From positions 558,001-622,000 of the forward strand of contig NZ_CANMNP010000001.1 in the NCBI RefSeq assembly GCF_947499295.1: 64,000 nucleotides of DNA. The letters run 5' to 3'. Each line of letters opens with the position of its first letter. Positions within the stretch are counted from its first letter, which is position 1. This document shows, one piece after another, positions 33,481 to 43,559 of this stretch. The position numbers and the translations under genes are program-made. Below the pieces are notes generated by a model. That model made no database searches, was not told the DNA's origin, and saw only the letters and a program-made list of their open reading frames with translations. Origin of the DNA: an uncultured Roseibium sp. (GTDB lineage: Bacteria; Pseudomonadota; Alphaproteobacteria; Rhizobiales; Stappiaceae).

Positions 33481-34659
33481 TCAGGATCCGGATTGCAGAC
33501 CGAGTTCCTTAAGGATCTCTTCTGTATGTTCTCCCAGCGCAGGAGCCGCCTTCTCAAGAACGAGATTGCCATTCTTGAAGCTGATAGGTGTACGAACCGA
33601 TGAAACACTACCTGTCGCGGCCTGCGGTGCCGGAAGTTCAACTTTCAGCCCCCTGTGCCGAACCTGTTCATCGTTGAAGACATCTTCCACGGAATTGATC
33701 GGACCGGCAGGCACACCTTCTTTTTCCAGTGCGTTCAAAAGGTCATCGCGACGATAACCGGCCATAGCCGCCGTCAAGAGTGGCACCAATTCATCCCGCG
33801 CGGCAACGCGTGCCGCATTGGAGGCAAATTCTGTGCGCTTCGGCAGTTCAGGGCACCCCAGAACGTCACACAGCCTTACAAATTGGCCATCATTGCCAAC
33901 AGCTATGATCAGGTGACCATCGGCGACTGGAAAGACCTGGTAGGGAACGATGTTGGGATGCGCATTGCCAAGACGCTTCGGCGTGTTGCCGGAGACAAAG
34001 TAGTTCAGTGCCTGATTGGCGAGCACCCCGACCTGAGCATCGAGCAGAGCCATGTCGATCCACTCACCTTCGCCGGTCTGATCCCGACGCCTGAGCGCGG
34101 CCAAAACGCCGACGACACCGTAAAGACCCGTGAAGATATCGGCAAAGGCAACACCTATCTTCTGGGGGTCGCCTTCAGGGTCGCCGGTCAGATCCATGAT
34201 GCCGCCCATGCCCTGGATCATGAAATCATATCCTGCCCGGTGGGCATATGGCCCGTCCTGGCCGAACCCGGTGATCGAACAATAGATCAGCTTCGGATTG
34301 ACCTTACTAAGGCTGTCATAGTCGAGACCGTATTTCTCAAGACCGCCGACCTTGAAGTTTTCGATCAGAATATCGGCCTCGGCCACAAGACGCCGAACAA
34401 CGTCCTGTCCTTCCTCGGTCCGGAAATCGACGGTTATGGAGCGTTTCCCCCTGTTACAGGCGTGGAAATAAGCAGCGTCACTGCTCTCGTCTGGATCGCC
34501 ATCGACAAATGGCGGCCCCCAGCCTCTGGTGTCATCGCCTTGCGGACTTTCAACCTTGATGACATCGGCACCAAGATCGGCCAGCGTCTGACCCGTCCAG
34601 GGACCGGCCAGAATTCGGGCGAGTTCAACAACCTTGATGCCTTCCAATGGGGCGCTCAT
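33481..34659 (-). CDS. Class III CoA-transferase (CaiB/BaiF family)
   Basis: 392 residues. The start MSAPLEGIKVVELARILAGP and the segment LADLGADVIKVESPQGDDTR are diagnostic of family III CoA-transferases. The expected catalytic Asp lies in GMGGIMDLTGDP; VGVAFADIFTGLYG and QWVLDAQVG-type helices follow. Moves CoA between acyl groups, probably of a dicarboxylate or hydroxy-acid; the exact acyl pair is unknown. ATG at 34659 with AAGGATATC upstream. Part of a methyltransferase / CoA-transferase / Nudix run. Confidence 0.88.
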   Translation of the reverse strand: MSAPLEGIKVVELARILAGPWTGQTLADLGADVIKVESPQGDDTRGWGPPFVDGDPDESSDAAYFHACNRGKRSITVDFRTEEGQDVVRRLVAEADILIENFKVGGLEKYGLDYDSLSKVNPKLIYCSITGFGQDGPYAHRAGYDFMIQGMGGIMDLTGDPEGDPQKIGVAFADIFTGLYGVVGVLAALRRRDQTGEGEWIDMALLDAQVGVLANQALNYFVSGNTPKRLGNAHPNIVPYQVFPVADGHLIIAVGNDGQFVRLCDVLGCPELPKRTEFASNAARVAARDELVPLLTAAMAGYRRDDLLNALEKEGVPAGPINSVEDVFNDEQVRHRGLKVELPAPQAATGSVSSVRTPISFKNGNLVLEKAAPALGEHTEEILKELGLQSGS

Positions 34660-34689
34660 GTCTTGATATCCTTGAACGGTCAGGAACGA

Positions 34690-35187
34690 TCAGGCTTCCG
34701 AAACTTTCCGGTAGATGTGATACCGGCCTGGATGAATGCCGTCCGGTTTGTCGAGCGTTTCAAAATTCGAAAGCTCCAGTTTCAATGCGGTCAGGACGAA
34801 ACCACCAACCGCCATGCGTTCGTTCAAAAGAGGCGCGAGCCAGTGAACAATGGCAAGGTCATTGGTCGGATCGGCTGAACCGATATCGATATGGGCAAAC
34901 GAGGCCTTTGCCCCAACGCGAGGTCCGCAAAAGGCCAGCGTGTCGCGGATATCACCGAGGATCATATGGTCCGCATCCGGCGCGCAGCTCGGATGGCAAT
35001 TCATGGCAAAATCAAATACGAAAATTTCCTTTTCAGGATAAATTTCCCGAAGATGGTCATAGGTCCGGCCGTTGCCCAACCCCAGCTCCAGGACCGGGCC
35101 ATCGACCTGATTGACCTTTTCGACAAGATACTCAAGCAAGATTTTCTGCGAGGTCATGCGGCGGATAAAGCTGTCCAGACGGCTCAT
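34690..35187 (-). CDS. Small class I SAM-dependent methyltransferase
   Basis: 165 residues. SAM motif I is PVLELGLGNGRTYDHLREIY, followed by EIFVFDFAMNCHPSCAPDAD (acidic strand 2 end) and AHIDIGSADPTNDLAIVHW. The acceptor-binding part is minimal, so the target is unclear. First of three genes on the minus strand with a 30-bp gap to the CoA-transferase. ATG at 35187 with GAAGGGA upstream. Divergent from pepN. Confidence 0.78.
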   Translation of the reverse strand: MSRLDSFIRRMTSQKILLEYLVEKVNQVDGPVLELGLGNGRTYDHLREIYPEKEIFVFDFAMNCHPSCAPDADHMILGDIRDTLAFCGPRVGAKASFAHIDIGSADPTNDLAIVHWLAPLLNERMAVGGFVLTALKLELSNFETLDKPDGIHPGRYHIYRKVSEA

Positions 35188-35396
35188 TCAAAATGTCCCT
35201 TCAAGTGACGTTGCCCCTCACATAGACAAAGGCCAGAGCCGCGTCAAAACTTGAGCTTCGATTGCCTTCACCAGCTGCTGGAATTGGGGATCAACTGCCT
35301 GCCATGGAATCTAGACTTTGCCATGTTCCGCGATCATGTTAACGCGGGAGCCTAACCCTCTGCCATCGCTTGGCCATTGTCACTCGGGAGATCCAG

Positions 35397-38042
35397 ATGC
35401 GTTCTGAAACGGCGCCAGCCATCCGGCTGGAAGACTATCAACCGCCTGCATACCGCATTGGAACGGTCGATCTTCGTGTCGAACTTGCGCCAACCGAAAC
35501 CATCGTACGGGCAGTGCTGTCCATCGCGCGGCAAGACGGGACGCATCCCGGTGCCCCGTTGGAACTGGACGGCGACGAGCTGACACTCGTGTCCTTGACC
35601 ATTGACGGACAGGCCCCTGCCCAGCACGAATTCAGTGTAACAGCGGATCGACTTGAGCTTTTCACGCCACCGGAGGAGCCGTTCGAACTTGAGATCATCA
35701 CCCGCCTCAACCCGGATGCCAATACCAAGCTTATGGGGCTGTACCGTTCGTCCGGCACCTATTGCACGCAATGCGAAGCAGAAGGGTTCCGCCGCATCAC
35801 CTATTTCCTCGATCGGCCTGACGTCCTTTCCGTCTACACAACCCGATTGGAAGCCGAAAAAGACGCATGTCCGGTTCTGTTGGCCAACGGTAACCTTGTT
35901 GAACAGGGACTATTGGGTGACACGGGACGGCATTTTGCAGTCTGGCACGACCCGCATCCCAAACCCGCTTACCTTTTCGCGCTTGTGGCTGGTGACCTTG
36001 CCCGCGTCCCTGCCCGTTTCACCACGCAATCCGGCAACGAAGCGGAACTCAACATTTATGTTGAACACGGCAAGGAAGACCGGTGCGCGTGGGCTATGGA
36101 CTCGCTGATACGCTCCATGCGCTGGGATGAAGAAGTGTTTGGCCTCGAATACGATCTGGACGTCTTCAACATTGTCGCAGTTTCGGACTTCAACATGGGG
36201 GCGATGGAGAACAAGGGCCTCAATATCTTCAATGATAAATATGTTCTCGCCGATCCGGAAACAGCGACTGATCAGGATTTTGCAAACATAGAAGCCGTGA
36301 TCGCGCATGAATATTTTCACAACTGGACGGGCAACCGCATCACCTGCCGGGACTGGTTCCAGCTGTGCCTGAAGGAAGGTCTGACGGTTTTTCGCGACCA
36401 GGAGTTTTCTTCCGATATGCGTTCGCGCGCCGTGAAGCGGATCGCAGATGTCAGATTGCTCAAGTCGCATCAGTTTCCGGAAGATGCAGGCCCGCTCGCG
36501 CATCCGGTTCGACCAAGAACTTATCATGAAATCAATAACTTCTATACTGCCACGGTTTACGAAAAGGGCGCTGAAGTCGTCCGAATGCTGAAAACGCTAA
36601 TTGGTGATGATGCCTTCAAGGCAGGACTGGATCTCTATTTTGAGCGGCACGACGGTGAAGCCACCACGATTGAGGCCTTCCTGGCGTGCTTTGCCGAAGC
36701 AGCGTCAACCAATCTCGATCAGTTTTCGCGTTGGTATGAACAGGCCGGCACGCCGGTTGTAACGGCGGAAACCGACTACGATGCAGGTTCAAAGACATTT
36801 ACGGTGTCACTGTCCCAGGAAATCCCGCCTGTTCCCGGTCAGAAAACCAGCAAACCAGCTGTTATTCCACTGCGTTTCGGATTGATAGGCGCAAATGGCA
36901 ACGACCTTGATACGGTCGCTTCCGAGGGTGCACGCGTTCAAGGCGACGTACTGATACTCGACAAGGCACACCAGAAGGTCACCTTCGGCAATGTCGCCTC
37001 CCGTCCCGTCCTGTCGCTGCTCAGGGGGTTTTCCGCACCGGTCAGGCTCAATCAAACCCTGTCGCAAGACGAACTTGTGTTCCTTGCTGCCAATGACGGC
37101 GATCCCTTCAATCGGTGGCAGGCCGTTCAAAGCCTTTTGATGAAGGATCTCGTTCGCCTGACCGGCGACACAAGGCAGGGAAACTGCGCCGCACCGTCGA
37201 CGGATACGATTGCTGTGATCGGCAATGTTTTGACCGACGCCTTGCTGGATGAAGCACTGCGTGCACAGGCCCTGGCCCTGCCCAGTGAAGCCGACATCGC
37301 TCAGGAGATCGGCAAGAACGTCGATCCAGATGCCGTTTATGAGGCGCGCCAGCTGCTGCGAAAGGCCATTGCAGCTGCACACGGGGCTGAATTTCAGTCG
37401 ATTGCCAAGTCTACCACGCCAAACGGTTCCTTTTCTCCAGATGCGGTCAGCGCCGGCAAGCGCGCACTCGCCAATCGTGCGCTTTCATTTGTCGCCGTGT
37501 CTGAACTGGCAGGGGCCGCAGAAACGATCTGGGAAGGGTTTGCAGCTGCGGACAACATGACCGACAGAATTTCCGCACTGACATTGCTTGTTCATGACCA
37601 CCTTGCCAAGGAAGACGAGGCTCTTGCCGCTTACCTCAATCGCCATGAGGGCAATTCTCTGGCCATGGACAAATGGTTCGTGACGCAGGCGACAGCCCCT
37701 GGAGAAGATGCCCTGGCAAAGGTTCGCGCGCTCAAATCCCACCCGCTCTATGATGCCGGTAACCCCAACCGGGTGCGCTCTTTGCTGCAATCCTTTGCCA
37801 CAGGCAATCCGACACAGTTTGCACGAAGCGATGGTGCTGGATTTGAGCTTGTTGCCGAATCAGTATTGGAGATCGATCGCCGAAATCCACAGGTAGCTTC
37901 CAGGCTTTTGACCAGTTTTCGTTCGTGGCGCGCACTAGACCCACAACGTTCTGCCCTTGCTGAAACTGCCCTCTTGAGGGTTTCATCATTCGAAAATCTG
38001 TCAAGAGACAGCCGCGATATCGTCGACAGAACACTGCAATAG
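35397..38042 (+). CDS. pepN: Aminopeptidase N (M1 zinc metallopeptidase)
   Basis: 881 residues, cytoplasmic zinc aminopeptidase that removes N-terminal residues from peptides. The N-terminal beta domain is followed by the substrate-anchoring GAMENKGLN and the zinc site VIAHEYFHNWTGN with the third ligand in LKEGLTVFRDQEF; the catalytic Tyr region FYTATVYEKGAEVVRML follows. The C-terminal half is the helical superhelix of the E. coli-type PepN. ATG at 35397 follows CGGGAGATCCAG, nine codons inside the longest frame, which starts at a TTG. Monocistronic. Confidence 0.95.
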   Translation: MRSETAPAIRLEDYQPPAYRIGTVDLRVELAPTETIVRAVLSIARQDGTHPGAPLELDGDELTLVSLTIDGQAPAQHEFSVTADRLELFTPPEEPFELEIITRLNPDANTKLMGLYRSSGTYCTQCEAEGFRRITYFLDRPDVLSVYTTRLEAEKDACPVLLANGNLVEQGLLGDTGRHFAVWHDPHPKPAYLFALVAGDLARVPARFTTQSGNEAELNIYVEHGKEDRCAWAMDSLIRSMRWDEEVFGLEYDLDVFNIVAVSDFNMGAMENKGLNIFNDKYVLADPETATDQDFANIEAVIAHEYFHNWTGNRITCRDWFQLCLKEGLTVFRDQEFSSDMRSRAVKRIADVRLLKSHQFPEDAGPLAHPVRPRTYHEINNFYTATVYEKGAEVVRMLKTLIGDDAFKAGLDLYFERHDGEATTIEAFLACFAEAASTNLDQFSRWYEQAGTPVVTAETDYDAGSKTFTVSLSQEIPPVPGQKTSKPAVIPLRFGLIGANGNDLDTVASEGARVQGDVLILDKAHQKVTFGNVASRPVLSLLRGFSAPVRLNQTLSQDELVFLAANDGDPFNRWQAVQSLLMKDLVRLTGDTRQGNCAAPSTDTIAVIGNVLTDALLDEALRAQALALPSEADIAQEIGKNVDPDAVYEARQLLRKAIAAAHGAEFQSIAKSTTPNGSFSPDAVSAGKRALANRALSFVAVSELAGAAETIWEGFAAADNMTDRISALTLLVHDHLAKEDEALAAYLNRHEGNSLAMDKWFVTQATAPGEDALAKVRALKSHPLYDAGNPNRVRSLLQSFATGNPTQFARSDGAGFELVAESVLEIDRRNPQVASRLLTSFRSWRALDPQRSALAETALLRVSSFENLSRDSRDIVDRTLQ

Positions 38043-38059
38043 TGTGAAATACTGGAAAA

Positions 38060-38098
38060 GGTTAACGCAACAGCGCGTAAAGCGGCGCGGCGTTAACC
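38060..38098. other. Inverted repeat after pepN (terminator or operator)
   Basis: GGTTAACGC (38060-38068) and GCGTTAACC (38090-38098) form a perfect 9-bp inverted repeat with a GC-rich 21-base loop, 18 bases after the pepN stop and about 100 bases before the next start. ATTTTCTTCTT follows, so termination of pepN is possible. The arms also hold TTAAC, the half-site type used by CtrA. Confidence 0.45.
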
Positions 38099-38199
38099 AT
38101 TTTCTTCTTGGCAAGGTCTGGACAAGAACTCGTGTTTTGATTCAAATGGAAGTGATTCGGGGCCGACCCCGAGACGGCGGTTTTTGAGGCACACTTCCT

Positions 38200-40554
38200 A
38201 TGGCGCGAGCATTGGCTGGCGACGCATCTGCGCGGCGCGGCGATAAGGAGTCAAACGGAGAAACAAGAACAAGCGACACCAGCTTGTCTCTCCGCTCTCT
38301 GCTCACTGCCCTCTCTTCGGGTCTGGCGAGATCAGACAGCCTGATGCGCCGTCTTATTCCGGGCCTCGCCATCATTTTCATCATCGTCCTTGCGATATTT
38401 CGGGCCGGTGAACTGGCAAACGGATATACAGACACGCAGCGCTCGGCGCAGACAACACTCAGCCTGATGGCAACTGTTGTTGCAAGCAGTCTGGAAGCAT
38501 CTGAACCGACCTTGCCGGACACCGGCTACAGGACCACCCTAAAACGTATTCTTGCAGACAGCCTGCCCGCGGGCGCTACCAGCAAGGGACGTATTTACAT
38601 TGTTGCCGACAAATCAGGCACCGTTGTTGCGACCGCCCCCATTCAACCTGGCCTTGAGAGCCGGCCAATCACCGACTTGCTCGGCCCGTCACAACCGCTG
38701 ACGGTCTTTGGTGCTCGAGCCGGCGTTCTGTCCATTCCCGTGGACATCGGCGGCCTCGACCAGGAAGAGCAAGTCTTCGCGACCGTCCATCACTTGTCCG
38801 GCCGTCTCGGCATGATCGCCGTTGTTCAGCCGGAAACGGACATCTATTCGAGCTGGCGCAATGATCTTTCGGCCAACGTAACCTTGTTCGTCGGAACATC
38901 CCTGGTTCTTTTAGCGGTGATCTACGGATTCTTCAGTCAGGCAACACGTGCGGAATCCGCTGACGAAATGTATGCGACCACAAGAGGACGGATCGACACC
39001 GCCCTCACCCATGGCCGCTGCGGTCTCTTCGACTGGGATCTTTCCAGGGGCCGGATGTTCTGGTCGTCTTCACTCTACGAGCTGCTTGGGCGGGAGCCCA
39101 AAGACGATATTCTGAGCTTTGCAGATGTCGCAGACATCACCCACCCGGATGATATCGACCTCCTCGGCCTTGCCGAGCACCTGCTTGAAAGCGGCGAAAC
39201 ACTGGTCGACGAGACCTTTCGCATGCGGCATTCAGACGGAAGCTGGATCTGGCTCCGGGCTCGCGGTGAAATCCAGTCTGAACCCGGCCGCGCAGAACCG
39301 CATCTGATCGGTATTTGCATCGACATCACCGAGCAGCATGAGCTGGCAGAGCAAAGCCGGATGGCCGACCTGCGTTTGCGCGATGCGATCGAAACCATTT
39401 CAGAAGCGTTTGTTCTCTGGAATGCCAAGAACGAACTGGTCATCTGCAACTCCAACTACCAATCGCTGCACAGCCTGCCGAGCGCGGTCATCAAGGCCGG
39501 AACGCCATATCAGGCAGTCATGGAGGCGGCTTCCAATTCAGAAGTTGCTCCGAGGCCTATCACCGTGACACAGCGCGGCGGAGCGCCCGAAGGGTCTTAT
39601 GAGGCGCAGCTGGAAGACGGGCGCTGGCTGCAGATTTCTGAGCGCCGCACCAAAGACGGCGGCTTTGTTTCTGTCGGCACCGACATTACCGCGCTGAAGA
39701 AACACGAAGAAAAACTGATGGAGTCGGAAAAACGGTTGAAGGCGACGGTTTCCGATCTGCAGAAATCCCGTCAGACGCTTGAGATCCAGGCACGACAGCT
39801 CGTGGAAATGGCGGACAAGTACCAGGAAGAAAAGACCCGGGCCGAAGCTGCCAACCAGGCCAAATCGGAGTTTCTTGCAAATATTTCTCATGAACTCCGC
39901 ACGCCTCTCAACGCGATCATCGGCTTCTCCGACATCATGACGCAGGAGATGTTCGGGCCGCTTGGTACTGATCGCTACAATGACTATTGCAAGGATATCT
40001 ATTCCTCTGGAACTTACCTGCTCAATGTGATCAACGACGTCCTCGATATGTCCAAGATCGAGGCTGGGCGCATGTCCATCGAAACCGAAATTGTCAGCGC
40101 AACGGCGGCGGCAGCAGATGCAGGCCGGATCGTCACCGGTGCTGCGACCGAAAAGAACATCACTGTGGTCGAGGACGTGTCGGACGATTATCAGGTCCTG
40201 GCGGACAAGCGGGCGCTGAAACAGATCCTTTTGAACCTGCTGGCCAATGCGGTGAAATTCACGCCGGACAACGGCACGGTCACCTTGCGGGCCATCCCGC
40301 GTGGCGACAAGCTGCGCTTCGAGGTGACCGATACAGGCATAGGCATATCGGAGCGCGACATAGAACGCCTTGCGCAGCCGTTCGTTCAGGTGGAAAACCA
40401 GTTTACCAAAACCCACCAGGGCTCCGGTCTTGGACTGGCCATTGCCCGCTCACTGGTTGAACTGCATGGCGGCAAGCTGACGATTGAATCTAAGGTGAAA
40501 AAGGGTACGACCGTCAGCTTCACGCTCCCGATTGCCGAGGCAGAAGCCGCGTAG
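38200..40554 (+). CDS. PAS-containing sensor histidine kinase (PleC/DivJ-like)
   Basis: 784 residues. A cytoplasmic head, a membrane segment near 50-68, a periplasmic domain (about 70-225), a second membrane segment near 228-246, two PAS domains (about 265-375 with GRMFWSSSLYELLGREPKDD; 395-490), a coiled linker and the kinase core. The H-box FLANISHELRTPLNAIIGF and the following ILNVINDVLDMSKIEAGRM-type helix match the PleC/DivJ/PdhS group that phosphorylates DivK-type regulators. N and G boxes (LLNLLANAVKFTPDNGTV; DTGIGISERDI; GSGLGLAIARSL) are intact. No receiver domain and no adjacent response regulator. ATG at 38200 has GAGG ten bases upstream. Confidence 0.87.
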   Translation: MARALAGDASARRGDKESNGETRTSDTSLSLRSLLTALSSGLARSDSLMRRLIPGLAIIFIIVLAIFRAGELANGYTDTQRSAQTTLSLMATVVASSLEASEPTLPDTGYRTTLKRILADSLPAGATSKGRIYIVADKSGTVVATAPIQPGLESRPITDLLGPSQPLTVFGARAGVLSIPVDIGGLDQEEQVFATVHHLSGRLGMIAVVQPETDIYSSWRNDLSANVTLFVGTSLVLLAVIYGFFSQATRAESADEMYATTRGRIDTALTHGRCGLFDWDLSRGRMFWSSSLYELLGREPKDDILSFADVADITHPDDIDLLGLAEHLLESGETLVDETFRMRHSDGSWIWLRARGEIQSEPGRAEPHLIGICIDITEQHELAEQSRMADLRLRDAIETISEAFVLWNAKNELVICNSNYQSLHSLPSAVIKAGTPYQAVMEAASNSEVAPRPITVTQRGGAPEGSYEAQLEDGRWLQISERRTKDGGFVSVGTDITALKKHEEKLMESEKRLKATVSDLQKSRQTLEIQARQLVEMADKYQEEKTRAEAANQAKSEFLANISHELRTPLNAIIGFSDIMTQEMFGPLGTDRYNDYCKDIYSSGTYLLNVINDVLDMSKIEAGRMSIETEIVSATAAAADAGRIVTGAATEKNITVVEDVSDDYQVLADKRALKQILLNLLANAVKFTPDNGTVTLRAIPRGDKLRFEVTDTGIGISERDIERLAQPFVQVENQFTKTHQGSGLGLAIARSLVELHGGKLTIESKVKKGTTVSFTLPIAEAEAA

Positions 40555-40568
40555 TCGCGCAAAACTGA

Positions 40569-43559
40569 TCATTCCTCGATCTCGACTTTTCCAATCAGTC
40601 GCACGAACACCGAACGAACCTTGCTTTGCAGCTCCCCCAGTTCGATTTCCAGGCGTGCAAATGTCGGGCTCGAAGACGCTTGCACAAGCAGATCAAGCAC
40701 TCCGCCCGGAGCCTCGGAAGACACAAACTTGCCGGATAGCACGAGCCGAAGGATTTGCGTAAGCCTGTGGTAGAGGCGCAGCGCCTCCAACAAAAGTTCT
40801 GCATCGTCCAGTGCCAGGAAACCAGCGTCCCGCAGCTTTTCAAGAGCTTCTTCGGTCCCCTGCGCCAAAATTTCCTTGCTCTTTTCTGCATTCGCCAACT
40901 GCAGGAACTGAGCAATGAATTCAATGTCGACCAACCCACCGGCAACCTGTTTCAGATCCCAGACATCTTTGGTCCCCTTTTCCTTTTCGATGCGCGCCCG
41001 CATTGCCCGCACGTCGTTGGCGAGTTGCACGAGGTCACGTGGTTTGGTCAGCGTGTTGCAGATACTCCCGATGATCTTGGCTCTGAATTCCGGCGACGAT
41101 GACGCAATCACTCTGGCACGGGTCAAAGCCATATGTTCCCAAGTCCACGCATCCCTCTCCTGATAGGCAATAAAGCCGCCCAGATTTGTCGCCAGTGGAC
41201 CAGCGTTGCCGGACGGGCGCAGCCTGAAGTCGACCTCATAAAGGGAGCCTTCTGCTGTCGGTGCGGAAAGAGCGGTCACAAGCCTTTGGGTCAGGCGGGT
41301 GTAATATTGTGAAATCGCCAATGGCCTTCGACCATCGGACTCTTTGACATCTTCAGGAGCTTCATAGAGCAAAATCAGATCAAGATCAGAGGCAGCGGTC
41401 ATCTCCCGCCCGCCAAGTTTGCCCATGGCAAGAACTGCGACGTCTCCCCCTGGAACGTTGCCGTGGTTCTCGCCGACATGGACCATCACCTGCCGCAGGA
41501 TGCGGTCAACAACAACTTCCGCCAGTCTGGCCAGGGCAAACCCGACCCGGTCGGCAGAAAGCGTGTCGGAGATCAGCCTCAAGCCGATCAGAAACTGTTG
41601 TTCCTGAGTAAAGATGCGCGCCCTGTCCAAGGCTTCTTCGTAAAAGCGAGACTGAGCAAGTGTACGGTCAAGTCCGACACGAAACTCCTGAACGCTCGGC
41701 ATGGCGCCGAAAAAGGCCGGATCAAGAACGGCGTCCAGAACGTGCACACGCTTTGAGACCGTTTCGGCCATGCGCGGGGCGGCTCCCATCGTCGTTGCAA
41801 GAAGCGAGAGCAATTGCGGGTTTGATCTCAAAAGCGAAAACAGCTGCACGCCAGCGGGGAGTTTTGACAGAAAACTGTCGAATGCTCTGAGCGCTGCATC
41901 GGCGTTATCAGTTGCCGCAAGCGCTCCAATCAGAGAGGGATGCATTTCTGTCAACCGTTCACGGGCCTTGGTTGACCGGGTGCAGGGGTACCGGCCGAAG
42001 TGCCACGATTTGACAATGTTGGCGGCTTCGGACGGTTGCTTAAATCCGAGCCTTGCCAGCGTATCGAGCGTGTCCGGATCATGATCATCGCCGGTGAAAA
42101 CCAGATTGCCGAGTTCAGACGACAGGCCAGGCTCATCTTCGAAGAGTTCAGCATAGTGATGCTGCACCTTGCGCAGATGATCGAGCAAGACCTCCTCGAA
42201 GTCAGGCAGGCTTTCAAATCCCATCAGCGACGCGATACGATTAAGGCCTTCGCTGTCTTTCGGCAGAAGCTGGGTCTGCTCGTCATTCATCATCTGGATG
42301 CGATGTTCGACATCCCGCAAGAAGCCATAGGCGTGCCTCAGCTCATCTCTTGCACGCACCCGGATCCAATCCGCATCACAAAGCGCATCGAGCATTTCAA
42401 GTGTCCGGCGTCCGCGCAATTTCGGATTGCGCCCGCCTGCAATCAGCTGCTGTGTCTGAACGAAAAATTCCACTTCTCGGATACCGCCACGTCCGAGTTT
42501 AACGTTGTGGCCGGCAACCGCGATAACGCCGTGACCCTTGTGCATGTGGATTTGCCGCTTGATCGATTGCACATCCGATATCGCTGCAAAGTCCAGATAT
42601 TTACGCCAGATGAAAGGTGCAATTTCTCTGAGAAACTCCTCGCCCGCCGGAATGTCCCCAGCGCAGGGGCGTGCCTTGATCAGAGCTGCTCGCTCCCAAT
42701 TCTGCCCAAGTGACTCGTAATAAACCAATGCCGCGGGAACAGACATTGCAAGCGGCGTTGCTCCCGGATCGGGGCGCAGACGCAAATCGGTTCGGAATAC
42801 GTATCCCTCAGCCGTTCTGTCCTGCATGATCTTTACCAGGCGCCGGGTCATGCGAACAAATTCCACAGGTGCTTCAGCATTGCCGGACATTGGCGCCTTA
42901 TCCGGGTCATAGAGCACGATCAGATCAATGTCCGAGGAGTAATTGAGTTCGTTTGCACCGTGTTTGCCCATTGCAAGCACGATCACTCCGCTGTCGATCT
43001 CAGGCCGCTCGGCGTCAACAGGTAAAAACTTGTTGCGGCGGGTCAGATCCGTGAGACAAAACCGGATAGCAGCAGTCAGGGCAGCGTCGGCAAAACCGGC
43101 AAGCGCTCCTGTTACCCGGTCCAATCCAATCACTCCGCCGACATCCGCCAGCCCCAACGTCAGGGCAAGGTCCTGCTTGAACAGTCTGAGGGCCTGCATG
43201 ATACCGGCTTCATCTTCCGCAACCGCATTTTCTGCTTCTGACAGCAGCCGACTGATGCGCGCCTCAGGCACTTCTTGCAGCAAGGCCAACAAGCGCGGCG
43301 GGTCAGCAAGCATCAAATCGCGCAAATAAGGTGAGTTGGAAATTATGCCTGAAAGAAAACCTCTCAGATTCGGTTTTTCCCGGGACAGGTCTTTCAGGCT
43401 TTCGCCCGCCTCGGGATGGTCCAACAGGTCTTTAAGGAAGAGGTCTGCACGGTCCGGATCTGGTGTCCTTGGGACAATGGTTATCCGGTCAGCAAGACTT
43501 CCTCTGGTGCCGTTCTCGCCATCAAGGGGCTTCGTCTCCGGTTTTCCCGCCTTGTCCAT
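40569..43559 (-). CDS. glnE: Glutamine synthetase adenylyltransferase/deadenylylase
   Basis: 996 residues. Attaches AMP to glutamine synthetase under nitrogen excess and removes it under limitation, as directed by PII. Two nucleotidyltransferase halves are visible: NYSSDIDLIVLYDPDKAPMS (N-terminal, deadenylylation) and TAASDLDLILLYEAPEDVKE (C-terminal, adenylylation), each with the metal-binding D-x-D and followed by an R-L-R-P-type strand (DLRLRPDPGATPLAMS; DFRLRPSGNAGPLATN). ATG at 43559 has GGGAGCGG upstream; it overlaps the preceding kinase gene by 38 bp, so translation follows from it. Confidence 0.94.
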   Translation of the reverse strand: MDKAGKPETKPLDGENGTRGSLADRITIVPRTPDPDRADLFLKDLLDHPEAGESLKDLSREKPNLRGFLSGIISNSPYLRDLMLADPPRLLALLQEVPEARISRLLSEAENAVAEDEAGIMQALRLFKQDLALTLGLADVGGVIGLDRVTGALAGFADAALTAAIRFCLTDLTRRNKFLPVDAERPEIDSGVIVLAMGKHGANELNYSSDIDLIVLYDPDKAPMSGNAEAPVEFVRMTRRLVKIMQDRTAEGYVFRTDLRLRPDPGATPLAMSVPAALVYYESLGQNWERAALIKARPCAGDIPAGEEFLREIAPFIWRKYLDFAAISDVQSIKRQIHMHKGHGVIAVAGHNVKLGRGGIREVEFFVQTQQLIAGGRNPKLRGRRTLEMLDALCDADWIRVRARDELRHAYGFLRDVEHRIQMMNDEQTQLLPKDSEGLNRIASLMGFESLPDFEEVLLDHLRKVQHHYAELFEDEPGLSSELGNLVFTGDDHDPDTLDTLARLGFKQPSEAANIVKSWHFGRYPCTRSTKARERLTEMHPSLIGALAATDNADAALRAFDSFLSKLPAGVQLFSLLRSNPQLLSLLATTMGAAPRMAETVSKRVHVLDAVLDPAFFGAMPSVQEFRVGLDRTLAQSRFYEEALDRARIFTQEQQFLIGLRLISDTLSADRVGFALARLAEVVVDRILRQVMVHVGENHGNVPGGDVAVLAMGKLGGREMTAASDLDLILLYEAPEDVKESDGRRPLAISQYYTRLTQRLVTALSAPTAEGSLYEVDFRLRPSGNAGPLATNLGGFIAYQERDAWTWEHMALTRARVIASSSPEFRAKIIGSICNTLTKPRDLVQLANDVRAMRARIEKEKGTKDVWDLKQVAGGLVDIEFIAQFLQLANAEKSKEILAQGTEEALEKLRDAGFLALDDAELLLEALRLYHRLTQILRLVLSGKFVSSEAPGGVLDLLVQASSSPTFARLEIELGELQSKVRSVFVRLIGKVEIEE

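Noticed and set aside
33655..34878. 407-codon plus-strand open frame opposite the CoA-transferase gene
   Set aside because: It is antisense to a clear class III CoA-transferase and a methyltransferase; composition is that of an antisense frame.
39538..40416. 292-codon minus-strand frame inside the PAS histidine kinase gene
   Set aside because: The kinase motifs (H, N and G boxes) are on the plus strand; the opposite frame shows none.
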